In this document: piece after piece, positions 1 to 7,651 of the stretch
Numbering within the stretch: position 1 is the stretch's first letter
How the letters are laid out: the number at the start of each line of letters is the position of its first letter
Assembly (NCBI GenBank): GCA_964370225.1
Contig: CAYJII010000034.1
Location: 1 to 28,109, forward strand
Source of the DNA: CAYJII01 sp964370225
GTDB taxonomy: Bacteria > Bacillota > Clostridia > Oscillospirales > Ruminococcaceae
Length of the DNA: 28,109 nucleotides
Direction of reading: 5' to 3'
Made by a program: the position numbers and the translations under genes
Notes under the pieces: model-generated
Told to the model about the DNA's origin: nothing
Database searches by the model: none
What the model saw: only the letters and a program-made list of their open reading frames with translations

Positions 1-554
1 CCGTCGCCCATTTCGATGATTGATACGTCAAAAGTACCGCCCCCAAGGTCATAAACCATGATTTTTTGGTCGTTTTCTTTATCGATACCATATGCTAATG
101 CAGCAGCAGTTGGTTCATTAATAATTCTTTTTACATCAAGACCAGCAATTCTACCAGCATCTTTAGTAGCTTGTCTTTGAGCATCTGTAAAGTAAGCAGG
201 AACAGTGATAACAGCTTCTGTTACGCTATGTCCTAAGTAGCTTTCAGCATCTGCTTTTAGTTTTTGTAATATCATAGCAGAAATTTCTTGTGGAGTGTAT
301 TCTTTGCCGTCAATTGTAGTAGGGTGAGCTGTACCCATGTGACGTTTGATAGAAGAAATAGTTCTATCGTGGTTAGTAACCGCTTGTCTTTTTGCAACCT
401 GTCCTACCATTCTTTCGCCTGTTTTTGAGAATGCTACTACTGAAGGAGTTGTTCTAGCACCTTCTGTGTTAGCGATAACTACTGCTTCGCCGTTTTCCAT
501 AACAGCTACGCATGAATTTGTTGTACCTAAGTCAATACCAATAATTTTACCCAT
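1..554 (-). CDS. dnaK: DnaK (Hsp70) chaperone, N-terminal part only
   Basis: This is the ATP-dependent Hsp70 chaperone of the cytoplasm, working with GrpE (upstream here) and DnaJ (not in the window). Reading leftwards from the ATG at 552-554 gives about 184 residues, opening with the phosphate-binding motif GIDLGTTNSC and later containing the second phosphate motif DLGGGTFDVSI; the region between matches the Hsp70 nucleotide-binding domain. A full DnaK is about 600 residues, so the gene is cut by the window edge, not broken. A GGAG ribosome binding site lies about 10 nt before the start. It is the third gene of hrcA-grpE-dnaK, 69 bp after grpE, and should be controlled by HrcA at the CIRCE upstream of hrcA. 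Identification is very secure. Confidence 0.98.
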   Translation of the reverse strand, partial: MGKIIGIDLGTTNSCVAVMENGEAVVIANTEGARTTPSVVAFSKTGERMVGQVAKRQAVTNHDRTISSIKRHMGTAHPTTIDGKEYTPQEISAMILQKLKADAESYLGHSVTEAVITVPAYFTDAQRQATKDAGRIAGLDVKRIINEPTAAALAYGIDKENDQKIMVYDLGGGTFDVSIIEMGD

Positions 555-570
555 AATTTTTCTCCATTCC

Positions 571-586
571 GCCGAATATACTCGGC
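571..586 (-). other. small hairpin in the grpE-dnaK intergenic mRNA
   Basis: On the minus strand GCCGA and TCGGC pair, extended by one G-U pair, around a UAUA loop. The hairpin sits just upstream of the dnaK ribosome binding site and has no U tract, so it is not a terminator. It could affect mRNA processing or dnaK translation; that role is inference and the stem is short. Confidence 0.4.
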
Positions 587-623
587 TTATAAATTTTATT
601 TTTTTGTATAAGTTTTTGTTTTA

Positions 624-1175
624 TTAGGGATTTGCAACTACTACCATTGCATGTCTTATAACTTTTTCGCCTATTTTATAACCCTTTTGGAAAACTTGGC
701 AAACTGTGTTTTCGCCGAAATTTTCATCTTCGATTTGGTTAACCGCATTGTGATATTCAGGGTTAAACACTTCGTTTAAAGAAACAATTTCTTCTACACC
801 AAGTTTTTTAAGCTCATCGCTAAGCTGGTTAAACAGCATTTGTACACCTTTTTTAAAGCCCTCATCACTGCAGTCAGTCTCAAGTGCTCTCTCAAAATTA
901 TCCATCACAGTGATTATTGGAAGTGCAAAATTTGCTTTTGCAAAAATGAAAACATCATCTTTTTCTTTAGCAGTACGCTTTTTGAAATTATCAAATTCAG
1001 CAATTTTGCGAAGAATTTCATTTTTCAGAGCTTCATTTTCTTCAGTTAAAGCGACGATAGGGTCAATCTCAACCACTTCGCTTTCTTGTTCTTTGTTATC
1101 GACCTTTTCTTTTTTTAGGTCGTCTTTAGTATTTTTTTCTCTTTTTTTATTTTTATCGGACATATTTTCTTTCAC
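624..1175 (-). CDS. grpE: GrpE nucleotide exchange factor
   Basis: GrpE is the cytoplasmic co-chaperone that releases ADP from DnaK. The 183-residue product has the usual build: a highly charged, Lys/Glu-rich N-terminal 40 residues, a long helical coiled-coil region (ALTEENEALKNEI... EFDNFKKRTAKEKDD), then the C-terminal beta domain with the family signature around FNPEYHNAV and the ending GYKIGEKVIRHAMVVV. The start is ambiguous: a GTG at 1173-1175 shares its first base with the last base of the hrcA stop TAG (translational coupling), while an ATG four codons later (1161-1163) gives a start beginning MSDKNKK. The nearest SD-like AGAGG is too close to the GTG and too far from the ATG, so coupling seems likely. 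Second gene of the heat-shock operon. Confidence 0.97.
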   Translation of the reverse strand: MKENMSDKNKKREKNTKDDLKKEKVDNKEQESEVVEIDPIVALTEENEALKNEILRKIAEFDNFKKRTAKEKDDVFIFAKANFALPIITVMDNFERALETDCSDEGFKKGVQMLFNQLSDELKKLGVEEIVSLNEVFNPEYHNAVNQIEDENFGENTVCQVFQKGYKIGEKVIRHAMVVVANP

Positions 1176-2206
1176 TACCTCTCATTGTCATCATCTATCA
1201 ATAGATTTAAGTACCTGTTAAGACTTTGCGAAAAATATCTGACATACGGCAGTATCTTAGCATAATCAAGTCTTAGCGGGCCTATAACACCCATAGAACC
1301 TATAATTTCATTATTGCGCTTATACGGAGAGACTATAATCGAAGAATTGCTTATAGTAAACACATCGCGCTCTCTTCCAAAAATGATTTCTATATCATCA
1401 AACACATCGGATAAAAGTTTTTCAATTTCGCTTTTCTCATTTAAAAATCTAATTACCTCTGTTGTGTCGATTTCGTTTTTTACAAGCAGGTTTTGTTGTC
1501 CTTTTACATTGACATCCACATGTGAAAATTCTTCGCTTAGCTCAAGCACAGCGTGAAGTAGTGGCGACATGCTAACCATGTAACTACCAAGTGCTATGCT
1601 AAGATCAGTTAGCATTTGTGGCGTGATTTTGTCCACATTGATACCTTGTAGATTGCTGTTAAGGAAGTCTGCAAAAAAACCAAGTTGCTCGTTTGTTAAA
1701 TCAAATTCCAAGCGACAAATTTTATTTTTAATCCCACCAGTGGAGGTAATCATCAATAAAACGTAAAGTCGTCTGCCAGCGGGGATAACTTCAACTCTCG
1801 AAATCATTGAGAAATGAAATAGGTTATTTTTGTACACCACAGTAAGCTTCGTTAAATCGGATAAAACTTCAACAGCGTTTGCAAGCACTGTCTCTACTGT
1901 TTGCCCCGATGCTGTGATAGATGCATCAATATCACGCATATCACTATCGCTTAAAATATATGGATCCATCAACCTTGAGATATAAAGCCTATACCCTAGA
2001 TAAGTTGGAATTCTACCTGCTGAGGTGTGTGGTTGTTCCACTAACCCCATTTTTTCTAAAAACGCCATATCGTTTCGTATAGTCGCAGATGAATAGTTGA
2101 TATTAGAATTAGAAAGGATTGTTTTTGAACCGACAGGATCGCCTGTTTTGATGTATTCATTAACTATTGCAGATAGTATCATCAATTTGCGTGCGTCCAA
2201 TTCCAA
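1175..2206 (-). CDS. hrcA: HrcA heat-inducible transcription repressor
   Basis: HrcA represses class I heat-shock genes by binding CIRCE; its activity depends on GroEL in Bacillus. The 343-residue protein has an N-terminal winged helix-turn-helix (about residues 1-75, with GSKTIL, SSATIRNDMAFLEKMGL and the conserved PHTSAGRIPT segment) and the C-terminal HrcA domain, ending with the typical GPLRLDYAKILPYVRYFS. Length is normal for the family. The start is a TTG at 2204-2206, eight bases after a GGTGGTG ribosome binding site; no in-frame ATG fits better. It heads the operon with grpE and dnaK, and a perfect CIRCE lies directly upstream, so it should be autoregulated. Confidence 0.97.
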   Translation of the reverse strand: MELDARKLMILSAIVNEYIKTGDPVGSKTILSNSNINYSSATIRNDMAFLEKMGLVEQPHTSAGRIPTYLGYRLYISRLMDPYILSDSDMRDIDASITASGQTVETVLANAVEVLSDLTKLTVVYKNNLFHFSMISRVEVIPAGRRLYVLLMITSTGGIKNKICRLEFDLTNEQLGFFADFLNSNLQGINVDKITPQMLTDLSIALGSYMVSMSPLLHAVLELSEEFSHVDVNVKGQQNLLVKNEIDTTEVIRFLNEKSEIEKLLSDVFDDIEIIFGRERDVFTISNSSIIVSPYKRNNEIIGSMGVIGPLRLDYAKILPYVRYFSQSLNRYLNLLIDDDNER

Positions 2207-2230
2207 TTTTTCAACACCACCATTCTTGTT

Positions 2231-2257
2231 TTAGCACTCTATCTGTTTGAGTGCTAA
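2231..2257 (-). promoter_or_regulatory. CIRCE operator (HrcA binding site)
   Basis: Perfect 9-bp inverted repeat TTAGCACTC / GAGTGCTAA with a 9-bp spacer, identical to the CIRCE consensus. It lies 25 bp upstream of the hrcA start and just downstream of the proposed -10, so bound HrcA would block initiation of the hrcA-grpE-dnaK transcript, and the RNA copy lies in the 5' leader. Confidence 0.97.
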
Positions 2258-2261
2258 ATAT

Positions 2262-2290
2262 AATTTACCATTAATATACCATTATGTCAA
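2262..2290 (-). promoter_or_regulatory. sigma-A-type promoter of hrcA-grpE-dnaK
   Basis: On the minus strand a perfect -35 TTGACA (plus-strand 2285-2290) is followed after exactly 17 bp by TAAATT (2262-2267) as -10. The transcription start would fall at or inside the CIRCE, the arrangement known for HrcA-controlled operons. Confidence 0.75.
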
Positions 2291-2336
2291 TAGGGTAAAA
2301 GCTTTTTTTTGTAAAAAATATTTTAACAAAATATTA

Positions 2337-2373
2337 AAGAGATTGTGTAAGGCTAATTTTTACACAATCTCTT
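2337..2373 (-). terminator. rho-independent-type terminator after tmcAL
   Basis: A perfect 14-bp inverted repeat (2337-2350 with 2360-2373) with a 9-nt loop begins 4 bp beyond the tmcAL stop codon. On the minus strand it is followed by a U-rich but interrupted tail. The stem core AGATTGTGT is the same as in the terminator of ackA at 4898-4931. Confidence 0.75.
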
Positions 2374-2377
2374 AGGT

Positions 2378-3550
2378 TTATATATTGATTATAGGGTTTG
2401 ATAAAAATTCAGAATTTCCACATTGCACTTTTGGTGAAGCGAGTGCAAAAACATCGCCAGCCTTCTTCTCAAAAAGAGCACTCTTATATGAAGCGTTGTA
2501 AAGCTGTGCAAATTTTGGAGATATTACTTTCCCATCGCTTTTTGCATTTTTTATTATTTGTGCGCCTTTTTTGTTCATTGCTAAAATTCGTACATACTCG
2601 TATTCGCGCTTAAAATCATCAGCCTTAATGTCAAATAAGCAGTTTAGTAAAATTCTTCTAATCCGAGCTTTAGTATAGCGCTTAGTGCTGATACTCTGCA
2701 CTAGCTCGTCATATGATGTTGCGCTCTCACATGCGCTTTTTATCCTGTTGTGTAGCCCCTCGGTAACATCTTTTATCCCCATGATATCTACAGCACTCAT
2801 GCTGCGAAGTTTATATAAAAGTGCAGTGCTCAAATTTTCGATAAGGCATGGGGCGAGCCCTTTTTCAATATCACTTTCGTAGAGTTCATATGCACTTTTC
2901 GGTACGTAATTTTTGTAATCACCCAATATTTTATTTCGGATAGCCGATGCACTTGCGATATCGTCCGAGGCGATGTCGCTATCGTGCATAGCGCCGCACC
3001 GCACGATATTGTGTACTTCAATATCAGGGTTGATTTCGTAAATAGCATTGATATACTCCACTCCAAGCATATTGTTCGGGTGACGAATAATGTCCGCATA
3101 CTCATCACCGTGCAAGGTGCGGATTGCCTTTTCTACAGCGAGCGGGTAGGAAATACCGTCACTTAGCGCTTTTTTTACAATATCGCTGTTTGCGTGGTCA
3201 CGCATAAAAGCTGCGCTTTGCTTTAGCGTGCCAATATCTTCGCACTCACTCCCAAAGCTTAGTGCATTTATATTAAGCATATTGAGCAGAGATACCCCAG
3301 CATGCGCAAAATCTCGAGCGGGAGAAAGTGAGTAGGGTGTAGGAAGCTCGATTACAAGGTCGACTCCGTTTAGCAAAGCAGCCTTTGCACGAGTAAATTT
3401 AGAGAAGATTGCAGTATCGCCACGCTGTACGAAATTTGAGCTCATGCACGCTACTATATGTGTGGCTCCGAGCTCTCTGGTCTTTTGTATTTGTAAATAG
3501 TGACCATTATGAAAAGGGTTATATTCGGCTATAATTCCAAAAATATTCAA
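2378..3550 (-). CDS. tmcAL: tRNA(Met) cytidine acetate ligase TmcAL (YlbM family)
   Basis: TmcAL makes N4-acetylcytidine at the wobble base of elongator tRNA-Met, using acetate and ATP through an acetyl-adenylate. The 390-residue protein starts MNIFGIIAEYNPFHNGHYLQ, with the nucleotidyltransferase HxGH-type motif (HNGH, residues 14-17), followed by FVQRGDTAIFSKFTRA, the IELPTPYSLSPA segment and SFGSECED, all characteristic of the YlbM/TmcAL family (usually about 390-420 residues). The start ATG at 3548-3550 begins directly with the family's N-terminal strand. It is divergent from ackA across 138 bp that contain both promoters, and ends at a strong hairpin. Identification rests on N-terminal motifs and length; the acetate link to its neighbour is treated as a finding. 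Confidence 0.93.
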   Translation of the reverse strand: MNIFGIIAEYNPFHNGHYLQIQKTRELGATHIVACMSSNFVQRGDTAIFSKFTRAKAALLNGVDLVIELPTPYSLSPARDFAHAGVSLLNMLNINALSFGSECEDIGTLKQSAAFMRDHANSDIVKKALSDGISYPLAVEKAIRTLHGDEYADIIRHPNNMLGVEYINAIYEINPDIEVHNIVRCGAMHDSDIASDDIASASAIRNKILGDYKNYVPKSAYELYESDIEKGLAPCLIENLSTALLYKLRSMSAVDIMGIKDVTEGLHNRIKSACESATSYDELVQSISTKRYTKARIRRILLNCLFDIKADDFKREYEYVRILAMNKKGAQIIKNAKSDGKVISPKFAQLYNASYKSALFEKKAGDVFALASPKVQCGNSEFLSNPIINI

Positions 3551-3600
3551 GATTTCACCACTTTCTGCAAAAAAGCTTGTATTTTTCGCTTATATGTATT

Positions 3601-3630
3601 AATATATAATGTGGTAGGACAAATTGTCAA
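3601..3630 (-). promoter_or_regulatory. tmcAL promoter overlapping an ackA -10-like element
   Basis: On the minus strand TTGACA (plus 3625-3630) and TATATT (plus 3601-3606) are spaced 18 bp apart and point at tmcAL. On the plus strand a perfect TATAAT at 3605-3610 could be the -10 of ackA, but no good -35 sits 17 bp before it. The two elements overlap, so the promoters may compete. An 8-bp inverted repeat (3620-3627 with 3638-3645) lies in the ackA leader. Confidence 0.5.
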
Positions 3631-3688
3631 GCTAAATACAATTTGCCTTAAATAATTTGCCGTAATATAGGCAGAATGGAGCATAAAA

Positions 3689-4888
3689 ATGAAAGTTTTG
3701 GTAATTAATGCCGGAAGCTCTTCTCTTAAGTATCAACTTATAAACATGGAGGACGAATCGGTAATAGCAAAAGGTAACTGTGAAAGAATTGGTGTGAGTG
3801 GAGCTATTGCACACAAAACAATAGATGGATACACATATAACGCTGATTGCGATTTTCCAACGCACACAGAAGCTTTTGAAAAATTAATAAAAGTTTTAAC
3901 ATTGGGCGAACATCCTGTTATTAAAGACATGAACGAAATCGCTGCAGTAGGACATAGAATTGTACAAGGTGGGAAGTACTTTAAAGAGTCAGTACTAGCG
4001 ACTGAAGACGTAATTTCGAAAATTGAAGAAATTTCTGACCTAGCGCCACTACATAACCCTGCACATATCCTAGCTTTAAGAGCTTGTCAAAGCGTACTGC
4101 CTGAGAATGTGCCGCAAGTAGTTGTATTTGATACAGCGTTCCACCAAACTATGCCAGAAAAAGCATATATGTATGGCTTACCATACGAGTATTATGAAAA
4201 ATACCAAATCAGAAAATATGGCTTCCACGGTACTTCACACAGATTTGTAACTAACAGACTTGGTGAAATTTGGGGCAGTGATATGTCTGATAAAAAAATC
4301 GTTACATGTCATCTAGGCAACGGCTCATCAGTAGCTGCTGTTAAAAACGGTGAATGTATTGATACTTCAATGGGCTTCACTCCATTAGACGGACTTATCA
4401 TGGGTTCACGTTCAGGTGCTATTGACCCATCTGTTGTACTTTATTTGATGAAACAAGAAAAATTATCTGTTGATCAAATGAACGACGTACTAAATAAAAA
4501 ATCAGGCTTCTTAGGTATGAGTGAGCTAACAAGTGATTCAAGAGACCTAATTAAAGCTGCACAAGAAGGTAACAAACAAGCACAAACTGCTATAGATATG
4601 TTTAGATACCAAATCAAAAAATACATAGCATCATATGCTGCTGCTATGGGTGGAATTGATGCGGTTATCTTTACAGGTGGTATCGGTGAAAACTCGGACG
4701 ACCTACGTATGGAAGTTTGTGAAGGTTTAGAATACATGGGTATTGAAATGGATAGAAACTCAAATACTGAGTTTAACCATGAAGAAGCTAGAATTTCTAA
4801 AAATTCATCTAAAGTTGAAGTTTGGATAGTGCCAACAAACGAAGAACTTCTAATTGCAAGAGATACAAAAATTATTATTTCCCAATAA
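3689..4888 (+). CDS. ackA: acetate kinase
   Basis: AckA interconverts acetyl phosphate plus ADP with acetate plus ATP and is the ATP-yielding last step of acetate fermentation. At 399 residues it has the normal length and every family motif: N-terminal NAGSSSLKYQ, GHRIVQGG, VVFDTAFHQTMP, KYGFHGTSHRFV, the phosphate loop CHLGNGSS, DTSMGFTPLDG, GSRSGAIDPS and FTGGIGEN. A GGAG lies 9 nt before the ATG. No phosphotransacetylase gene is next to it, although pta is its usual partner. It is followed within 10 bp by a strong terminator, so it is probably a single-gene transcript divergent from tmcAL. Confidence 0.98.
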   Translation: MKVLVINAGSSSLKYQLINMEDESVIAKGNCERIGVSGAIAHKTIDGYTYNADCDFPTHTEAFEKLIKVLTLGEHPVIKDMNEIAAVGHRIVQGGKYFKESVLATEDVISKIEEISDLAPLHNPAHILALRACQSVLPENVPQVVVFDTAFHQTMPEKAYMYGLPYEYYEKYQIRKYGFHGTSHRFVTNRLGEIWGSDMSDKKIVTCHLGNGSSVAAVKNGECIDTSMGFTPLDGLIMGSRSGAIDPSVVLYLMKQEKLSVDQMNDVLNKKSGFLGMSELTSDSRDLIKAAQEGNKQAQTAIDMFRYQIKKYIASYAAAMGGIDAVIFTGGIGENSDDLRMEVCEGLEYMGIEMDRNSNTEFNHEEARISKNSSKVEVWIVPTNEELLIARDTKIIISQ

Positions 4889-4897
4889 TGATTATTT

Positions 4898-4931
4898 AAA
4901 GATTGTGTGATTTTTTCACACAATCTTTTTT
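4898..4931 (+). terminator. terminator after ackA
   Basis: A 13-bp stem (4898-4910 with 4916-4928) closes a 5-T loop and leads into a run of T at 4926-4931. It starts 10 bp after the ackA stop. Confidence 0.9.
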
Positions 4932-4932
4932 G

Positions 4933-4960
4933 TTGCATTTTTTATTTATTGTGGTAAAAT
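4933..4960 (+). promoter_or_regulatory. possible promoter for the small protein/G1PDH/radical SAM unit
   Basis: TAAAAT (4955-4960) resembles a -10; the best -35 is a poor TTGCAT (4933-4938) with a 16-bp spacer. It lies after the ackA terminator and 31 bp before the small gene, the only place a promoter for this unit could fit closely. Confidence 0.3.
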
Positions 4961-4990
4961 TAAGTAAAATGCAGTTTGGAGATGAAAACT

Positions 4991-5203
4991 ATGATGTTTG
5001 TAAGAATAGGGCTTGCTATCACAATGATAGTAGCTTTTGTGGTGTTGTCTACTACGATATCTTCTGGACTGGAGAGCGGTTTTAGCGACATGGATATGAT
5101 TATTATACGTGTGAGTGGTGTGATAGCTGGATTTGCTTTAATGGCAAATTTTGCGTTTGGAATTCTCGGTGTAATAACAAAAAATAAAAACATAAAAAAA
5201 TAG
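4991..5203 (+). CDS. small two-helix membrane protein, unknown function
   Basis: I do not recognise a family. The ATG at 4991 follows GGAG (4978-4981) by 9 nt and gives 70 residues; an upstream in-frame TTG overlaps the ribosome binding site and is less likely. Two hydrophobic segments are visible, about residues 4-20 (RIGLAITMIVAFVVLST) and 37-58 (IIIRVSGVIAGFALMANFAF and on), joined by a short polar loop with several acidic residues, and the tail is Lys-rich (TKNKNIKK). The positive tail suggests it ends in the cytoplasm. It stops 13 bp before the G1P dehydrogenase start with no terminator between, so it is probably co-transcribed with it and the radical SAM gene. Confidence 0.7.
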   Translation: MMFVRIGLAITMIVAFVVLSTTISSGLESGFSDMDMIIIRVSGVIAGFALMANFAFGILGVITKNKNIKK

Positions 5204-5216
5204 TGGGGTAAGTAAA

Positions 5217-6599
5217 ATGGATTTCACAAAATACAGTATAAATCAGCTAATTAATAAAGAATATGAATGTTCATGTGGGAAAACACATTTGGCAAATATC
5301 AAAAATATTGCTATTGGCGAAAGAGCTGTGTTAAAGCTAAAAGAGATAATTTTAGCGCAAAAATTAAACGAATGCAGAAATTTTGATTCTACAAAAGATA
5401 AAGTTTTGGTCGTATGCGATATAAATACAGCACCACTAGCAGAAGAGTATGTAACTCCGATTTTGTCAGAAATGGGAGTTAGCTATGACAGCTTTGTATA
5501 TCAAAAAAGTGAATTCCATGCAGAAATGAAGTATGTGGACGAGCTAATGCAACATATTACAGACGAAGCGCTTATAATTGCGGTAGGCTCGGGTACAATT
5601 AATGATATATGCAGATATGTAGCTTTTGAGAAAAAACTGCCGTATTACATAGTAGCGACTGCTACATCAATGGATGGATATTCCTCAAACGTTTCGCCGA
5701 TAGTGGTAAACAACCTAAAAACTACGTTCATATGCAAATGTGCAGATGCAATCATTGGGGACACACAAATGCTTGCGAGTGCACCTATGAAAATGATTGC
5801 AGCTGGTTTTGGCGATATTGCAGGGAAGTATCTTGCGATATCGGACTGGAAGATGTCAAACATTATTAATGGTGAGTATTACTGCAATGCGATAGGGGAG
5901 CTAGTGCTTTTTTCGGTGAAAAAATGTGTGGATAACCTTGATGGACTAAAAAATCGAGACTTGAAAGCACTGGAATATCTTATGGAGTCGCTGGTACTTA
6001 TCGGAATTGCGATGAGTTATGTCGGCTTTTCTCGGCCAGCATCTTCTTCTGAGCATCATATTGCGCATTTTACCGAGATGAAGTCAATTTTTGCGCATGA
6101 ATTTGGTGAGCTACATGGAACAAATGTCGGAATGGCTACGGTGCTAATAAGCCAAATGTACGCAAAATTTTTGGAGTTGGATATCGATTTTGATACGGCA
6201 AGGAATAAAGCCGATGCTTTTGATAAAAAGCAGTGGGAGCAAAATATCACACATGCATATGGAGTAGCTGCAGGCGAGGTGTTAAGGCTTTATGACGAAT
6301 ATAAGCAGAATAACCCTGATGTGGTGAAAACAAGAATTGATGCGATAGAAAAAAATAAAACAGCTGTAATTTCACAAATCGAAGTAGCAGTAAATTCTAC
6401 GCAAAACACTGCAGAACACCTTGAAGCGCTTAGTGGCAAAACATCGCCTAAAAGCTATAATTTAACAGCTGAAGAAGTAAAACAAATACTGCTTTATGCG
6501 AAGGATTTGCGCAATAGATATGCTGCACTACAGCTGTTTTACGACCTTGGTGTGCTAGAAGAACTAGTGGAATATATACTAAATTTACATCTCAAATAA
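5217..6599 (+). CDS. egsA: sn-glycerol-1-phosphate dehydrogenase (AraM/EgsA family)
   Basis: This family reduces dihydroxyacetone phosphate to sn-glycerol 1-phosphate with NAD(P)H; in Bacillus AraM supplies G1P for heptaprenylglyceryl phosphate. The 460-residue protein has an N-terminal CSCGKTH (18-24), the nucleotide-binding GSGTIND (124-130), the motif TATSMDGYSS (147-156), and the likely metal ligands Asp200 (in GFGDIAGK), one of His280/His281 (SSEHHIAHF) and His300 (ELHGTNVGM), matching the iron-ADH-like superfamily. It is longer than the roughly 400-residue Bacillus AraM, mainly through its C-terminal helical part. GGGGT precedes the ATG by 7 nt. It lies 13 bp after a small membrane protein gene and 21 bp before a radical SAM gene, so the three probably form an operon. 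No arabinose genes are nearby. Confidence 0.9.
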   Translation: MDFTKYSINQLINKEYECSCGKTHLANIKNIAIGERAVLKLKEIILAQKLNECRNFDSTKDKVLVVCDINTAPLAEEYVTPILSEMGVSYDSFVYQKSEFHAEMKYVDELMQHITDEALIIAVGSGTINDICRYVAFEKKLPYYIVATATSMDGYSSNVSPIVVNNLKTTFICKCADAIIGDTQMLASAPMKMIAAGFGDIAGKYLAISDWKMSNIINGEYYCNAIGELVLFSVKKCVDNLDGLKNRDLKALEYLMESLVLIGIAMSYVGFSRPASSSEHHIAHFTEMKSIFAHEFGELHGTNVGMATVLISQMYAKFLELDIDFDTARNKADAFDKKQWEQNITHAYGVAAGEVLRLYDEYKQNNPDVVKTRIDAIEKNKTAVISQIEVAVNSTQNTAEHLEALSGKTSPKSYNLTAEEVKQILLYAKDLRNRYAALQLFYDLGVLEELVEYILNLHLK

Positions 6600-6620
6600 T
6601 ATTGCGAAACGGAGTATAAA

Positions 6621-7598
6621 ATGTATAAAATTAAACGACTGATTAACGGTGGGATTATCCCGATATATAAATGCCCTGCTGCGTGCAGACATTGTCTTTA
6701 TGGTTGCTCTAATGAAATGGGTGGCGCTTATGCGAGTGAAGAGCAAAGTGAAAAGCTTGTTAAAAAGCTTTTTGCAATGGGTTGTCGTTCCATGCATATA
6801 GGTGGCGGAGAGCCTTTTTTAAATTTTGAGCGTTTAGTGGCATTGCTAAAAATTATGCGCGAAAATTTGCTTGATGTCGACTATATCGAGACAAATGCAG
6901 CTTGGTGTACTGACAATATTAGTGATGACGAGATATTAACTAGGCTGAAAAAAGTGAAGTCTCTGGGTGGAAACTGTATATTAATATCAGTGGATCCATA
7001 CCATATCGAGTTTGTAAAACTAAAATATCCACTCAGATTAATAAGACTGTGCGAAGATGCAGGGCTAGAATATTTTGTGTGGAAGTTTGAATATTTGCGC
7101 TCGCTCGTCCACTTGGATCACGATAAAACTTATACACGTAAAGAGCTTGAGGCTGAGCTTGGCGAAAACTATGTTTACGACACTGCTAATAGTTATGGGC
7201 TAAGTTATAATGGTAGGGCACTGCAAATTGCGAGGGAATATTTAAATCTGCGCCCGATAGAAAATTTTTTAGCAAGCAGCCCATGCGCCTCAATAACTAG
7301 TAAGGGGCATTTTCACGCAGACTATAATTCGTATTTTATACCACCTTCATGTACGGGGCTTGGGATACCGCTTGATGATTTAGCGGATATTACAAAAGAG
7401 AAATATCCTGCGTTTTTTGCGCTCGCAAATGGTGGGCTTAAATCTCTGTACAGCTATGCTGGAGAGCAAGGCTTCTCTCCAAACAAAAATGGATATGCAA
7501 GCAAATGCGATGTCTGTTTTGACATGAGGAAATTTTTGCTCAACAAAAAGCCGACTGCAGACATCTATCCGATAGATTACTATAATTCCGATTACTAA
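6621..7598 (+). CDS. radical SAM enzyme of unknown substrate
   Basis: The 325-residue protein carries the radical SAM cluster motif CX3CX2C at C18, C22 and C25 (CPAACRHC), with another Cys at 29, and the SAM-contacting GGGEP at 61-65. Conserved-looking features of the barrel follow (DYIETNAAWC, LISVDPYHIEF). The C-terminal third has C222, C244 and a CDVC pair (C296, C299), which could hold a second Fe-S cluster as in SPASM/twitch-type enzymes, though the spacing is not the canonical SPASM pattern. I cannot name the reaction. CGGAG lies 6 nt before the ATG, and the gene starts 21 bp after the G1P dehydrogenase, implying co-transcription and perhaps a role in the same lipid or polyol pathway. 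It is followed by a strong terminator. Confidence 0.9.
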   Translation: MYKIKRLINGGIIPIYKCPAACRHCLYGCSNEMGGAYASEEQSEKLVKKLFAMGCRSMHIGGGEPFLNFERLVALLKIMRENLLDVDYIETNAAWCTDNISDDEILTRLKKVKSLGGNCILISVDPYHIEFVKLKYPLRLIRLCEDAGLEYFVWKFEYLRSLVHLDHDKTYTRKELEAELGENYVYDTANSYGLSYNGRALQIAREYLNLRPIENFLASSPCASITSKGHFHADYNSYFIPPSCTGLGIPLDDLADITKEKYPAFFALANGGLKSLYSYAGEQGFSPNKNGYASKCDVCFDMRKFLLNKKPTADIYPIDYYNSDY

Positions 7599-7601
7599 AA
7601 T

Positions 7602-7636
7602 AAAATGCGATAAACCTTTTCGGTTTATCGCATTTT
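7602..7636. terminator. bidirectional terminator between convergent genes
   Basis: A 15-bp perfect stem (7602-7616 with 7622-7636) with a 5-nt loop has an A-rich left arm and T-rich right arm, so it can act on both strands. It lies 3 bp after the radical SAM stop and 15 bp beyond the end of the glycoside hydrolase gene on the other strand. Confidence 0.92.
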
Positions 7637-7651
7637 TTATGTGCATTAAGA

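Noticed and set aside
4474..4938. 154-codon open frame opposite ackA
   Set aside because: It is a shadow of the acetate kinase gene and would run in from the ackA terminator.
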